A stretch of DNA of 64,000 nucleotides, from positions 10,106,001-10,170,000 of the forward strand of contig NC_091976.1 in NCBI RefSeq assembly GCF_036711975.1, read 5' to 3'. Origin of the DNA: Onthophagus taurus (taxonomy: Eukaryota; Arthropoda; Insecta; Coleoptera; Scarabaeidae). The notes under the pieces are model-generated. The model was not told the origin of the DNA. It saw only the letters and a program-made list of their open reading frames with translations, and ran no database searches. Made by a program: the position numbers and the translations under genes. Shown here one piece after another: positions 19,865 through 31,347 of the stretch. Numbering within the stretch: the first letter of the stretch is position 1; each line of letters opens with the position of its first letter.

Positions 19865-20170
19865 TCATTCAAATACATTCTGTATAAGCATATGTCTGCC
19901 AAAGTTGGCGTCTTGGTTCATTTTATGCTCCTTAATTCTTTGTTTTATAGATCTACCTGTCTCTCCAATATATATTGCACCACATGTGTCACATTCTAAT
20001 CTATGTACTCCATTTTGATCTAATTTGTGTAATTTGTCCTTTGCGTTAAATAAAATTTTTCCCAAGGCATTTTTGTTTCTAAATGAGAGATTTATATTAT
20101 AGTTATGAAATAATTTATGGATAGAATAACTGACATTTCCAGGATAATTTATTAAATTAATTTTTTTAAA
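19865..20170 (-). pseudogene. Penelope-like element fragment, GIY-YIG endonuclease
   Basis: The frame reads from about 20170 and includes GVHRLECDTCGAIYIGETGR followed by SIKQRIKEH, the linker Cys pair, YIG core and Arg of the GIY-YIG nuclease at the C-terminus of Penelope-like reverse transcriptases. The reverse transcriptase domain is absent, so this is a 3' fragment. Confidence 0.75.
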
Positions 20171-21136
20171 TTTGATTACTTAGTCGTCTTCGGTGTCTCA
20201 TTTTATATCTTTTATATCCTCAATATATTGTTACGTTCGGGGGTTGTTTCTTATGCAGTAGGGGTTACTCGCTTGATCTTTTGTTCTTTGTGAGAGGTAT
20301 CGCGTAGATATTAAATAATTAAAATCTTACTTACCCTTTTATTTATCGTCGTCACCCTCCGTCAAGGCTATGAGTTAGGATGGATTGTTGCGGGGTTGAA
20401 CAATTAAACTTCACTTATTTCCCAAAATTATGTTTAATCGAATACTACTTTCTACAAAAATGACTCTTCACTCTACGGTGGCCGGTTCGCGATTTTTTCA
20501 TTGTCCCTCCATGTCCGCCGATCATCGGTCGCGGTAGCGTTAAACCCTTAGTTAGCATTTTTCATACGACCGATGTTCGGGGCATTGCCTTAAATCATGG
20601 CCGTTCGCGGCATTTCCCTCCCCTCTGACAAATATGCTCCAGCATATTTGTAAGAAAGGTTAACAATGGTGGGCATGATTTTACATTTTACATTATTCGA
20701 ACTTAAGTTACCTTACTAAAATTTTTTTTTTTTCAAGGTTATTCATAAGTTTACTCATACAAAGTTTATTCTCATCAGTCGATCGGTCCCTCTTGTTTCC
20801 TCCCATTATTGTAGGTAGTCTTGTGTTGAGTTGACTAGGTGAAGTAGCCGAAGTGTTCTTTGCTTCTCCTCGATGTAGACACAGCTGAGGATGTGATATA
20901 GTTACGAGATCTGGTACCATTGTCCCTCCATATTATCCTCAAGCTGGGGTTTTCAACGTTACGGAGTGATTTTCACTTCAGACTACCATCCAATGTAGGA
21001 GGTTTTGAGAGTTCCCTCACGACCGATGCGGTGTACATGAAACAATAAAACAACATGACGGCAGCAACTTAACTATTACAACTAACTGTCATTTACTTGG
21101 TAGGACATAACTACAACATTAAGAGCTAAAGATTAG
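20171..21136. other. Non-genic stretch downstream of orphan env
   Basis: It holds two copies of TTGTCCCTCCAT (about 20500 and 20921), which on the minus strand are purine-rich tracts of polypurine-tract type (GGAGGGACAATG). One of these could mark the 3' LTR start of the env-bearing element. I could not match a 5' LTR. Confidence 0.35.
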
Positions 21137-23030
21137 TTACACATTGTTGGGTTCGGTCGCTCGTTTTAAATTTACTTTGCAGGATCTACCATCGGGCAAT
21201 ACAAATACTCCTTCTTCGTAAGTTCCCAGTTTTACATTGCCTTTACTATATCGAACTTTTAGAGTATTTTCTACTTTTTTACATTTTTTAATGTACTTTA
21301 TTATTACCCATCCGATGGCTATCATTACTGCTACAGTTACACAGTATAATAAACTGCTTTCAACGTTTTGGTGAACCCTTACAGTTTTTTTTTTCTATTT
21401 TGTTCATTTATTTCTATTAACATCTGATCTAATCTCTTAGCATCCTGAGTTATAGCTTTACTGTCATTCAAGTATGATTGTAATTTCTGGTGATCAGTTG
21501 TGGTTAAATCGCTAACAATAAATTTTTTACTACTATTGAATTGTGGGAATGTTTGAAGACTAAACAAGTCGGTAAATATTGAATGCAGTTTGGATTGCTT
21601 AGTTGCTACGGGTGTTAAAGTAACTAATTCAGAATTAGCGGTACAATTTGGGGACAATGAGATACGGCCAGTACCTAACAGTTTTATATTAATTGGTTGC
21701 TTAGATCTACAATTGATTGTTACAATTTCTGTTCGTGACGCTACAAATATCCACGTGTTCTCCTCTCCCTCCTCCACAAAATAAGTAGTATTTACTACAG
21801 TTATAATTCTTTTACACATACGAGGTAAGGAGTGAGTTGGTCTTAATAATGTAACTTCGCAATTTTGGCTAAAGGTGGATAATAAAGGTGTCTTTGTATC
21901 TAACATGAATTGTTTTTCTTCAATTTTAATCAGGTTTTTGTACATCTCGTCACTTATTTTAATAAAGATTTTATGAGCTGTGTTTATTGCTACATAAGAC
22001 ATTTCATTCATGATTTTAATAAACGTATTATCATGTAATCTGATCGGCACAGACGTTATTTTAAGTAAATTAAACGACTCCATTTGTACAAATGGGATTT
22101 CAATAACAGCAATCAATTTTAAATCTTTAATAAAAATTGTCAACTTAATGATATTTTGAATGTTTGACAACGTTAAATGGTGTATATTAATAGGCAATTT
22201 TAGATTTTGGGGGAGTTTTGTTAAAATGTTTGTAATTTCTTTAATTATTTCTTCGGGAGAAATCAATAAGGGATGTAAAATTCCTTGTTTTGCGGACATT
22301 AATAAATTTATTAGGTTCATGGTTTCTACCTGATATTCGTCCACTAACTCACTTACTAAAAATATTTGGTAATTAAAATTATATATTTGTTGTGTGGAAA
22401 CCAGTTTTTGGAGGGTGTCATTGTACATAGTTTTCAGCGTTTGTATGTTTGATGTTATTATTTTTTCGTTATATTCTATATGACCCAGTGTCTTATTCAT
22501 GGTTTCGACAGTCGATTTAATTATAGATGTTTGTTTAGATAGTAATTTTTCGCTGTTGCTTTGACGACGGAAAGTTGTAACATAAGATTCTCGAAATGTT
22601 CTGCATCTTCCGTTGTTAAAGTGCCAAATAACGTTTTAGATAACTTTCCTACACCGTCAAAATATCCGCGTTTAGTCCGTATATGGCCGATTAAGGTAGG
22701 GATCAATGATTTCTCCCACTTAATTTTATTTATTGTGCGTTTTAATGCCATAATATGACCTTTACATGAAAGTCTTATGTTAGTGTGCTCACCAATAGTA
22801 CCCATTTTAATTATTTCTTCGAAATTATTTTCAATTAATACAAATTTCTTATCGTATACCCGAAAATCAATTTGTGTCAAGATTTTCCAATGTAATTTGA
22901 TTAAGTTTAAACTACCTAAATTGTTATAAATTAATCCTGGTGAGTTGTCTAATGGTTCTAGTAAGTAAGGATCATTTTCATCTTGTGTCAGTGCGCTAAC
23001 AAGCCAAATCAAAGTTAATATTGTTTTCAT
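21137..23030 (-). pseudogene. Retroviral-type (errantivirus/baculovirus F-like) envelope glycoprotein, two frameshifts
   Basis: It starts at the ATG at 23030 with a signal peptide. The ectodomain carries a furin-type site followed by a Gly-rich fusion-peptide-like segment near 22690-22660, then a long helical region. A frameshift lies near 22555, another in an A-run near 21390, after which a transmembrane segment and basic cytoplasmic tail run to 21137. The order matches the intact env at 25948-27618. A splice acceptor (TTTGTTTCAG) lies about 25 bases before the start, as expected for a subgenomic env mRNA. No pol is attached. Confidence 0.7.
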
Positions 23031-23113
23031 AGCTGCCTGCTTTTTTCTTTTTTCTGAAACAAAATATATTTGAAATTTTTTTTACGCTGAGAGTTATGGT
23101 TCCCATGGCTTGC

Positions 23114-23350
23114 TTAAACTTGCTGCTGACTGAGGTGTCGACGTAATCTTTTTTCCATCATCTTTTCTCGTCTTCGGACAACATATACCAACCCGACGCA
23201 GCAACAACAAATGAAGAAAAGAGGTACTCCGGCAAATCCAATTACCCCTAGGATAGCAGCAGTGGATACTTCGTTGGTTTGTCCTCCACTATTTCCAGCT
23301 TGAGCAATTATGATTTCTTCGTTCACTTCTTTAGATATCTGCTTCCCCAT
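23114..23350 (-). CDS. Small membrane protein upstream of env, possible N-myristoylation
   Basis: This is a 78-aa ORF from the ATG at 23350. The N-terminus MGKQISKE fits a myristoylation signal; a hydrophobic segment with a Cys cluster (VPLFFICCCCVGLVYVV) is followed by a basic RRREKMMEKRLRRHL tail. It lies 84 bp before the env start in the same direction, so it is probably an accessory ORF of the same retroelement. I do not recognise a family. Confidence 0.45.
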   Translation of the reverse strand: MGKQISKEVNEEIIIAQAGNSGGQTNEVSTAAILGVIGFAGVPLFFICCCCVGLVYVVRRREKMMEKRLRRHLSQQQV

Positions 23351-23677
23351 ATTTTCTTCAAATTAGTCGTACTGGCAGTCGCGCTGGCAGGGCCGCCATG
23401 TAATAACCTTCGTTATTGGTGGGTTTTGGTTAATGGTTACATTTAAAAGAACTTTCAATTAATTAACGTAAATGTTTATTGTAACGATATGACGACGTTG
23501 CAGTGTCATATCGTAGTCTCCTATTACAATTAATTACTCTGTTCTTATAGTAAACTTATTGCTAACGTAGCACAAGAAACTTGTCATGTTTGTTGTGCTA
23601 ACTTTATTAAATAGCCTTATTACTCCTAACCTACTTAATATTAATAACATTTATTTAACTTAACACTTAGTCATACC
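23351..23677. other. Non-genic stretch
   Basis: No ORF. An inverted pair CGATATGACGACG / GTGTCATATCG at about 23485-23515 can form a small hairpin. Confidence 0.3.
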
Positions 23678-23995
23678 TTACACGGTTGTAAACCGGTTCC
23701 ATGCGGGAACGCACCGCCTCCGAAGATTCTTCCTACAAGTCGCTGCTCGCCTTCCTTTTCCCTGCGGATTTGGATGGGCCGACGCTACATCGACGTCCAT
23801 TTCTTCGGTTGGGACGGAAGTCAGCGCCTCAGCGAAGGACCTCGGTTGGGTGGTGGTCGCCGCCTCCACGAGGGAGGCGTTACGGTCTGCCGCGCTGGTT
23901 GCCATCTCCATCGGGGAGGCGGAACTTACCGAGCGTGGAGGTTTCGTCGCCGCCTCCAGCGGGGAAGGCGGACGGCTGGAAAGAACAGGAACCAA
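23678..23995 (-). other. Pro/Ala/Ser-rich open frame, possible retroelement gag/ORF1 fragment
   Basis: The minus-strand frame contains PRSFAEALTSVPTEEMDVDV, a composition often seen near the N-terminus of non-LTR ORF1 proteins, and ends in a basic tract. Local GC is far above its surroundings, and plus-strand frames here are open as a consequence. No zinc knuckle is visible. I cannot choose between an ORF1 fragment and spurious coding. Confidence 0.25.
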
Positions 23996-24134
23996 CTTCC
24001 CGTTCTTGTCGACAATGTGTGTTTGCTAACAAGCTAAAGTCTTCACACGATACGGATGTGGCTTTTCCAAATTTAAAAGGTATTTCTGCCGATTGAAATA
24101 TGAGGCAACAACTCACTTTCCCTTGCAGGAACAA

Positions 24135-24501
24135 ACCCTAAAAAGGGCGCTCTTAGTTTCGAAAGAAACTTACCTACTCCGGATTACGTTTTGACGAGGT
24201 CACCCAAGTAGAACGTGAACCTTCCCCCTTCCTTCGCTTTCCCAGCATGTCGGACGAATTCTTCAACTTCTCTCCAGGCGATGTTGCTATAGGGTCGATT
24301 ACACGGAGATAGTTTACACACCACTAGCGCACTTTTTTACTAGCTGCTAGTAAAGTAGTTTTGTGTAATTATGGTGGCGTGTAAACTATCCAGATAGTTA
24401 GCTAGCAAATATGTATGCGAGTAAAGTTGGAGACCGGTCAACTTTACTAGCTACTAGCTCACTTTTTTACTATCTAGATAGTAAAAAAGTATCGTGTAGT
24501 T
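24135..24501. other. Hairpin-rich non-genic stretch
   Basis: It contains several short inverted repeats built from TACTAGCTAGTA-like and CTATCTAGATAG blocks (24300-24490), abutting the fold-back element. These look like MITE termini but no boundaries can be fixed. Confidence 0.35.
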
Positions 24502-25210
24502 ATATCGGCGAGCAAAGTAGGTACAGAGTAGAAGAGATTTTATAATACTGACGGTTGTAATGTCAAGGTTGGTTCAGTTATACAGGATGATTTGTAACAT
24601 ACGGGGCAGACTAAAAGGGTAGGTACTAGGAGACAAATTGAAGATAGTTTCTTAATAATGTTTTGATCACAACTTAATAATCACAAAGATATAGAACGTT
24701 AAAGTTGAATTAATGGCAATGGTAATGGTATTACACTACGTTTAAATTCAAACTGCGAATATTTCGAGGTTACTTACACAATGCAAAATTAATAAAAAGA
24801 ATAAAACCTTTATAATATAGCAGTTACCGCTAATTAAAAATTTGTTAAAACACTCAAATGGTGGTGTTTGTTTATTGAGAACCGCTGATACCATGTTTTT
24901 ATTGCTGCCAATCCAGTTGATTTGGTTACTTAGCAGCGGACAAGTATTTTAATTATTTTTTACTGAATATCAGCGGTTCTCAAAAATGGACGTTAAATTA
25001 TTCAAAACATTAACATGCGATATCTATATAACTATTAAATTTTTAACAAAACATTATTAAGAAAATCTCTTCAGTTTTACCTCTAGTACCTACCCTATTA
25101 GTCTGCTCCGTATTTTATAAATCAGCCTGTATAACTGAACCAACCTTGACATTATAACCGTCAGTATTATAAAATCTCTTCTACTCTGTACCTACTTTGC
25201 TCGCCGATAT
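24502..25210. mobile_element. Fold-back element with about 160-bp inverted arms
   Basis: The left arm starting ATATCGGCGAGCAAAG is matched, nearly identical and inverted, by the right arm ending at 25210 through AAGAAAATCTCTTC. A second inverted pair (GAGAACCGCTGATA at about 24881 and its complement at about 24968) sits near the centre, suggesting an element nested in the loop. No ORF. Confidence 0.75.
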
Positions 25211-25229
25211 GACACCTAAAAGTAGTATA

Positions 25230-25706
25230 AAAATGAGAGTTCTGGAGCGGAAGTTAATCCCCCAATTCCCCTGTGACGTCTGCGCATGCGCGCGCAGGAA
25301 GTGACGTCACAGCGCGGGAAATTTGAAATGCATGTGGCGCCATCTGGTGGTGTGTAGTGAAACTAAAAGCATGTCATGTTGGTTGCCTGGCTCGTGGGGC
25401 GCCACCTAGCGGCGGATAGCGGAACTTACCTAGCGGTGGCCTGATGGGCGATAGATGGCGCGCGTATAAATTTAAAAAAATTCATGTGACGTTATAGAAT
25501 TCAGATACAATTATTTTGGTAGTATTAAAATACATATAGCTTTAAATTTTTTTTTAGCGATAAATGGCGCGCGTATAGCTATGGGCATTCTAAATCAAAA
25601 TCCCATAAGATTTAACGTAGGGGGGTCCAAAAGTACTTTTTATCCCCACCACTACCTTCTTCTGACCACGCACTCATTTTAAATTCATCTGATGAGCGAT
25701 AGATGG
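25230..25706 (+). repeat. Dispersed repeat family (CGATAGATGGCGC type), left flank of errantivirus
   Basis: CCTGATGGGCGATAGATGGC occurs at about 25440 and again at 36450. A related form (GATCGATAGATGGCGC) occurs inverted near 17910, and GAGCGATAGATGGCGCG abuts the LTR at 25694-25710. The errantivirus is inserted inside one such unit. The flanks also contain GTGACGTCAC and GCGCATGCGC palindromes. Confidence 0.65.
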
Positions 25707-25710
25707 CGCG

Positions 25711-25920
25711 AATTATAAACAATAAGATTCGGATACCGTTTTTAAAAAGTTTTTATTTCTTGTTGTTTTAACTACAATAGTTTCGTACAGACTGAATTAA
25801 AAAATGAACAAACGTAAATTGAAATAAACAAAGAAAAATCTAACTAAGCATATAAAAATAATAGTAATCTTAATTCTAGGAATCGTCGAGTGTCTGTCAT
25901 TCCGGGAACAATATATAACT
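25711..25920 (-). repeat. Errantivirus 3' LTR
   Basis: 210 bp, near-identical to 36075-36284. It is preceded in element sense by a purine-rich tract ending GATGGAGG and followed by the CGCG target duplication. Confidence 0.93.
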
Positions 25921-25947
25921 CCTCCATCGCTGAATCGAGGTATATTT

Positions 25948-27618
25948 TTAAGGGTTGAAAAATGACCGAGGTTGAACCTGGGGTTGCTCCTCTGGTGAAT
26001 TAGTTTTTAACTGACCTTGTTTTCTTTTTATAATCTTGAGAACCAAGTTGCTTATTATTACAATCGCAATTAATGCAATTAATGTGTACGATATTATATG
26101 ATTTGTCATCGATCGGCGATTGGAAGTTAATTGAATATAGTCCAAGGCATGTTGTCCTTTTTGTATTTCATGTATTCTATCCAAGTTGATATCTTCTAAC
26201 TGGATTTCCAATGTCTTTTCTGTCGTAGCTCCTGGTGGAATAATTACTTCTGGCAAAAGCATTGGTTTACCATCAATTATTTCATGTACGTTTATAAAGA
26301 TTGATTCGTTTGTTTGGAAGCTACAACCAGCTGGTAATTCGATTAAATAAGTTCCTTTTAATGTTGTGAAATCAGATCTTTCGCAGGTTGTTTGAATTTT
26401 GGTAGATTGTGGGAAAACTCCAATATAGTTAGCTTCATCGATTTGTTCTATAATTGATTTCATGATTTGCACTGATGTATGGGCACAGTTACTAGGTGTC
26501 GAAGATAATAGTAACAGGTTGAAAATGCAATTTCCTTGTTTATTGCCATGTATTAGATGTTCATCGGGACAGTAGTATTCCGAATGAAGTTTTACACATG
26601 GTGATGATGAATACTGATAATTTTCCTTATTCATGACTAGGTAAGTATTAGGAGGAACGAGAATAGTATTGTTTTCAGTGGGTATTGAATAAAGGCGGTA
26701 ATGGATGAAAGTTTCCGGATGCATGATAGGAAAGTGAATGACAAAAACAACTTTGCTATTTGAATAATAAGCTTCGATGTTTAAGATATCGTAATAATTA
26801 TGTAGATCATGAGATAAATTTGGAAACATCAACTCATTAATAGAATAATATTTCAAAGCTGTATTTAATATAGATTCTACCTCATTGATTTTCAATATAC
26901 TACTATGATAAATATTTAATCTTGCGAAAGTAACCGAATTTTCAATATCTGACAGTAGTTGCAATATTAGATTCAAAGTTAAATTTAGTTGATCTAGTAT
27001 ATTTCTAATTTTTAAATAGTCAGCGAAATCAGACAAGATATTTTGCATTTGAGAGTTTAATTTATCGATACTTGAAGCAATCACTCTTTGATTATGTTGT
27101 ATTCCAGTTATACTAATATTGAAATTGTCAATGATTTGGGTTGTTATAGAAATTTGTTTATTTAGTTTTTGAACAACTTCAATATTGTTGTTTCCTAATT
27201 CCTTAATGGCTTGGTCATAATGCTGTGCATCGTTTGCATCTAAGTTACCAGTTATGCTTTTGATTATAGAGCCTAAGCCATCGATCAGTCCTCTTTTTAC
27301 TCTGATATTTGGCATTAGAGAATTAAATTTCTGTTCAACAGCGTTAAGTTGAAACCATACAGCTCTGTCAAAATTATCTAATTCCTCTATTTGAGTGTTC
27401 GACAATTTAGATTGAATCATTTCCGTAACATTTTTATATTCTTCTTTTAGTACATTTATTTCGTTTCGAATGGGTTCTAAATCAAAATAATGGATAAAAG
27501 TATGGGTCTTAGTTTTAATTCGCGCCGGGCCTAATTTATAAGGTAAAATTCCGGGATTTTTATTAAGATTCGTTATTTGTATTTCTTGGCTGTTCACCTT
27601 CGCGAGAAGTACCAGCAT
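25948..27618 (-). CDS. Errantivirus envelope glycoprotein, intact frame
   Basis: The 556-aa ORF runs from the ATG at 27618. A furin-type RVKR site near residue 107 is followed by a Gly-rich fusion-peptide-like segment (GLIDGLGSIIKS). A long helical region with N-glycosylation sequons follows, then a transmembrane segment near residues 510-532 and a basic tail. It belongs to the insect retrovirus Env group related to baculovirus F proteins. The start overlaps the integrase end in another frame. No classic signal peptide is seen at this ATG, so the native N-terminus may come from a spliced upstream exon. It is the only fully open large gene of this element. Confidence 0.85.
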   Translation of the reverse strand: MLVLLAKVNSQEIQITNLNKNPGILPYKLGPARIKTKTHTFIHYFDLEPIRNEINVLKEEYKNVTEMIQSKLSNTQIEELDNFDRAVWFQLNAVEQKFNSLMPNIRVKRGLIDGLGSIIKSITGNLDANDAQHYDQAIKELGNNNIEVVQKLNKQISITTQIIDNFNISITGIQHNQRVIASSIDKLNSQMQNILSDFADYLKIRNILDQLNLTLNLILQLLSDIENSVTFARLNIYHSSILKINEVESILNTALKYYSINELMFPNLSHDLHNYYDILNIEAYYSNSKVVFVIHFPIMHPETFIHYRLYSIPTENNTILVPPNTYLVMNKENYQYSSSPCVKLHSEYYCPDEHLIHGNKQGNCIFNLLLLSSTPSNCAHTSVQIMKSIIEQIDEANYIGVFPQSTKIQTTCERSDFTTLKGTYLIELPAGCSFQTNESIFINVHEIIDGKPMLLPEVIIPPGATTEKTLEIQLEDINLDRIHEIQKGQHALDYIQLTSNRRSMTNHIISYTLIALIAIVIISNLVLKIIKRKQGQLKTNSPEEQPQVQPRSFFNP

Positions 27619-30600
27619 TGTCGTGGCTAGATGGTACCTGTAACAATTGGGGTTTATTAACCTTTGGTCTTTTTAGATTTTGTTTATGTAATTTACCGGA
27701 TGGGGTTTCAATTGTATTACCTTTATCTGCAGTTACCTTTCCCTTACTAAATTTCTTTGTTAACTTGTTTCTATTACCAGATTTTATTTTGCGATATACC
27801 ACTGTTTCTGGTTCATAGTTTAAGGGTTCTTGTCTATCTTGATTATGATATTCAATTACACGTTCCTTTCTTTGTATTAATGATTCATTTAATTTTTTAT
27901 ATATTTCTTTAGTAGTGTCGCGGTGTTCTTGGATATAATTATTGAGAATTTTTTCATTTATATCGTTATTGAAAGGGTCGTTATTGTCTAAGTGACCATT
28001 TATTATATCAATTGGTTTTTGTTTTGTCACTGAATGGATGGAATTATTATAACCAAGTATTGCATAAGGCATATGACCTAAAGTATTTATTTTTCCTTTA
28101 TTTATTTCTTTAATTACCCTTGGGTGTTCTAATATGGTGGAATGGAACCGTTCTATAGGACCGTTAGATTGAGGAGAATTTACCGTGATATAATGCGTAT
28201 TTACTTTATGTGTTTTAAAAAATTCTTGGACTACCGTATTTTTTAGTTCTGTGCCATTATCCATAATTACTAAAGATGGTAAGCCGTGGTGAGACATAAA
28301 GGTTACAAAAGCTTTGACAACTTCTATACCGGATTGATTATTCAAAGCATAAGCTTGGGCATATTTTGAAAATGTGTCTATAATTGTTAAAAACTTTTGT
28401 CCGTGTACTTGAAATATATCGATGTGAACGATTTCAAAAGGTTTAGAAGGAGTGGGTGTTATCGTTAACTTTTGTTTTGGAGGGTTTCTATCATATTTGT
28501 TTGTTTGACAAGTGTCACAAACATTGATAAGGCTGGTTACATCCTTCTTTATTCCTGGCCAATAGTACTATCTTCTTATCCTGGCTTCTGTTTCCAAAAT
28601 ACCTCTATGATTGGTCTTTCTTTCATGATGATTTAAGATAATATTAGTCTGTTCATCTTCGTCCGTTACGTCCGTTAGAACCGTATTACATTTTACTAAA
28701 TTGAAAGCAGAATTTTTAAAAGTGGTTCTTAGTATTTCACAGATTGTAGATACATGTGACTCGTCTTTAAAATGAATCGCATAAGTGATCTTTGGCTTAA
28801 CATAATTCTTGAAAAAGTCGATAACATCATTTTCTAAATTGTCAATTGAAAATTGTACATTTAACCGTTCTTTATTGGGAAATATTTGTTTTCTTTTGGG
28901 TTGAGCAGGTGAATGTAAAACAAAGTCCATTATAATTTGGTGGTCGTAAACATTTAGACATCTTTCCGAAATTTTGATTGTAAATACTGGGTCTTCGTTA
29001 CTGGTATGGACAGTATCATTTATTACGTAAGGATTTTCTTCTTCATCATTCGATTCGTGATCCATTATGTCGTCTACTCTACTGGGTTCTCCTACATTTG
29101 CGACAATCGATGCATTGTCGTCAACAATCTGATTCTTTTCAAATTGTTTATTGAAATCTTCCATATAGTCAAAAAATTCTTTGGTGTGTATTTCGATTCG
29201 GGATAGTGCGTCGGCATTGGTGTTACTTTTTCCTTTTTTATATATGATCTCATACTCATATTCTTCTAGCTTAAGTCTCCATCTGACTAACCGCGAATTG
29301 CCTAAATTTTTGTGTAGCCCAGACAATCGCTAGCAGTTCCTTTTCAATGGTGCTGTAATTGATTTCGGAATCGTTAAGAGTACGTGAGGCATATGTAACG
29401 GGTTTGTCATTGCTAACAGAGCCCTGTGATAAAATTGCGCCTAAAGCGTAATTGCTTGCGTCAGTTGTCAATATAAAATCTTTAGAAAAGTCGGGGTACT
29501 GAAGAATCGGATCATTAGTTAACAGGTGTTTACAGTGTTCGAAGCATTTAATAAATTCGGGAGTATGAACAATCTTAGAGTCCTTCTTCAAACAAATTGT
29601 TAATGGTTTTGTGATACGAGCAAAGTCTTTTATGAACTTTCTATAATAACCAAGTAATCCCATAAAGCTCTTAATTTCTTTCCTGGTATTGGGAAGTGGG
29701 TAATTTTTAATAGCGGATATTTTGTCGTGGTTTGGTTTAACGCCTTGAGGTGTGATTATATGTCCTAAATAAGCGACGTCCCTCTTTAAAAACTCTGACT
29801 TGTCCAATTGTATTTTAAAATTAGTCTCTCGAAGTCGTTGGAAAACTTTATTTAAATTTACTATATGCTCCTGCAAGGAAGTTGAATAGATAATTATATC
29901 ATCAAGATACACCAAGCAAATTTCGTTTTGTAGTCCTCGTAATATATTATCCATAACGCGTTGGAACGTAGCCGGGGCATTTCGTAACCCGAAGGGCATT
30001 CGAACGTATTCGTAATGTCCGTTTTCGACGTTAAAAGCGGTCTTTGGTATATCTTCAGGATTCATTTCTATCTGATGGAAGCCGTTTGCCAAATCAAGGG
30101 TTGTAAAGTAGTTACAACGGCCTAACTTATCTAATACGTCCGCGATGTTGGGTAACGGATAACGGTCTTCGATAGTCTTTTCATTAAGTTTTCGATAATC
30201 TACAACAATTCTCCATTTTTCCTCCCGGAGACATCTGCTTTTTTTGGGACTATCCAAATAGGGGATGACCAAGGGGATGTACTTGGACGAATTATTCCTT
30301 GATCTAACATTGATTCAACTTGTCGTTCGACTTCTGGTTTATGAATAAACGGATATCTATAGGATTTTGTGTAAACCGGAATTTCGTCTTTGGTTTTTAT
30401 ACAGTGTTTGATTTGGTTGGTGAACGTTAAGGGTTGGTTATCGGTATGAAAGATATCAGAATATTTTTTGCATAATTTTAATATATGGTGTTTTTCTTCA
30501 GAATTCATGTGAGAAGTGCGAATTAATTCTTCCATATTTAGATCCTGTTTAGCGTTTGATCGGTTAACGTCTATGTGATATAATTCGAAATCGGTGTTAT

Positions 30601-31235
30601 TAAATGCAATGGTTTCAATGGGGTTAATTAAAAGTAAATTAATTTCTTTGCCAGTTTTATTAGATATTTCTACGGAAGCAAAGCCATTCTGAGCAACAGT
30701 AAGTGTTTCGGGTATTTCACAATTTTGAATAGTTTGTTGGGGTACCATAACTTCTCCATTTCCTATGTTTACAGGAACTTTAGCTACAATACGAGTGTGT
30801 GGTTCTAATTTTAATTTAAAGATAATTTTTGGGACAGATTTTTGATATTTAATAGGCAGTACACAGTAAGGAGTATAAAGTTTAGCATTTTTGAAATCTA
30901 ATTGGATATTTAACAGTTTTATGACATCTAAACCTATTAATCCATCATAGGAATCATGAAATTTAAACAGATAAAATTTTAGAGAATCGTTTTGATTGAA
31001 CTCCTTGAAAATAGGGATATCTGCACAATAATTATGTCGAGATGTTTGATAAATTGAAGAAACTTCGAATGGCTCGTAAAATATTCGATTTTGAAAATAT
31101 TTGGATGCGATATGCGGATTTATAACAGATCTTGTGGAAGCTGAATCTATTAAAAGTTTCATAGGGGGATCTGATATTTCAATATACGGAAGTTCTTTTT
31201 CTTTTGCTGATAGAGTATAGGATTCCACTAACCCG
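27563..31235 (-). pseudogene. Errantivirus pol (protease, RT, RNase H, integrase), broken in at least three places
   Basis: The protease motif LLIDSASTRS lies near 31165. RT begins near 30450 and has [25 protein letters not shown] and the catalytic [11 protein letters not shown] small deletion at about 30235 shifts the frame at the start of RT. RNase H has [10 protein letters not shown] and [13 protein letters not shown], but a deletion of roughly 80-90 bp near 29290 removes its middle with a frame change. A TAG stop lies at about 28569, just before YYWPGIKKDV. Integrase then has the HHCC-type zinc region, TIIDTFSKYA, MDNGTEL and SPQSNGPIERFH. The protease frame is -1 relative to gag. Confidence 0.88.
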
Positions 31236-31347
31236 GACCGATTTGATCGGGGCCTGAATGAAAATTTGTCTGCTCGTCAATACGTTCTTCAGAGGTATCG
31301 TGATATTCCTCTTCAGGTACTGTTGCTTGAGAATACGGATATTGTTC

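Noticed and set aside
23701..24096. Plus-strand Arg/Gly-rich ORF of 131 codons
   Set aside because: It is the complement of a GC-rich patch; the minus-strand frame has the more protein-like composition.
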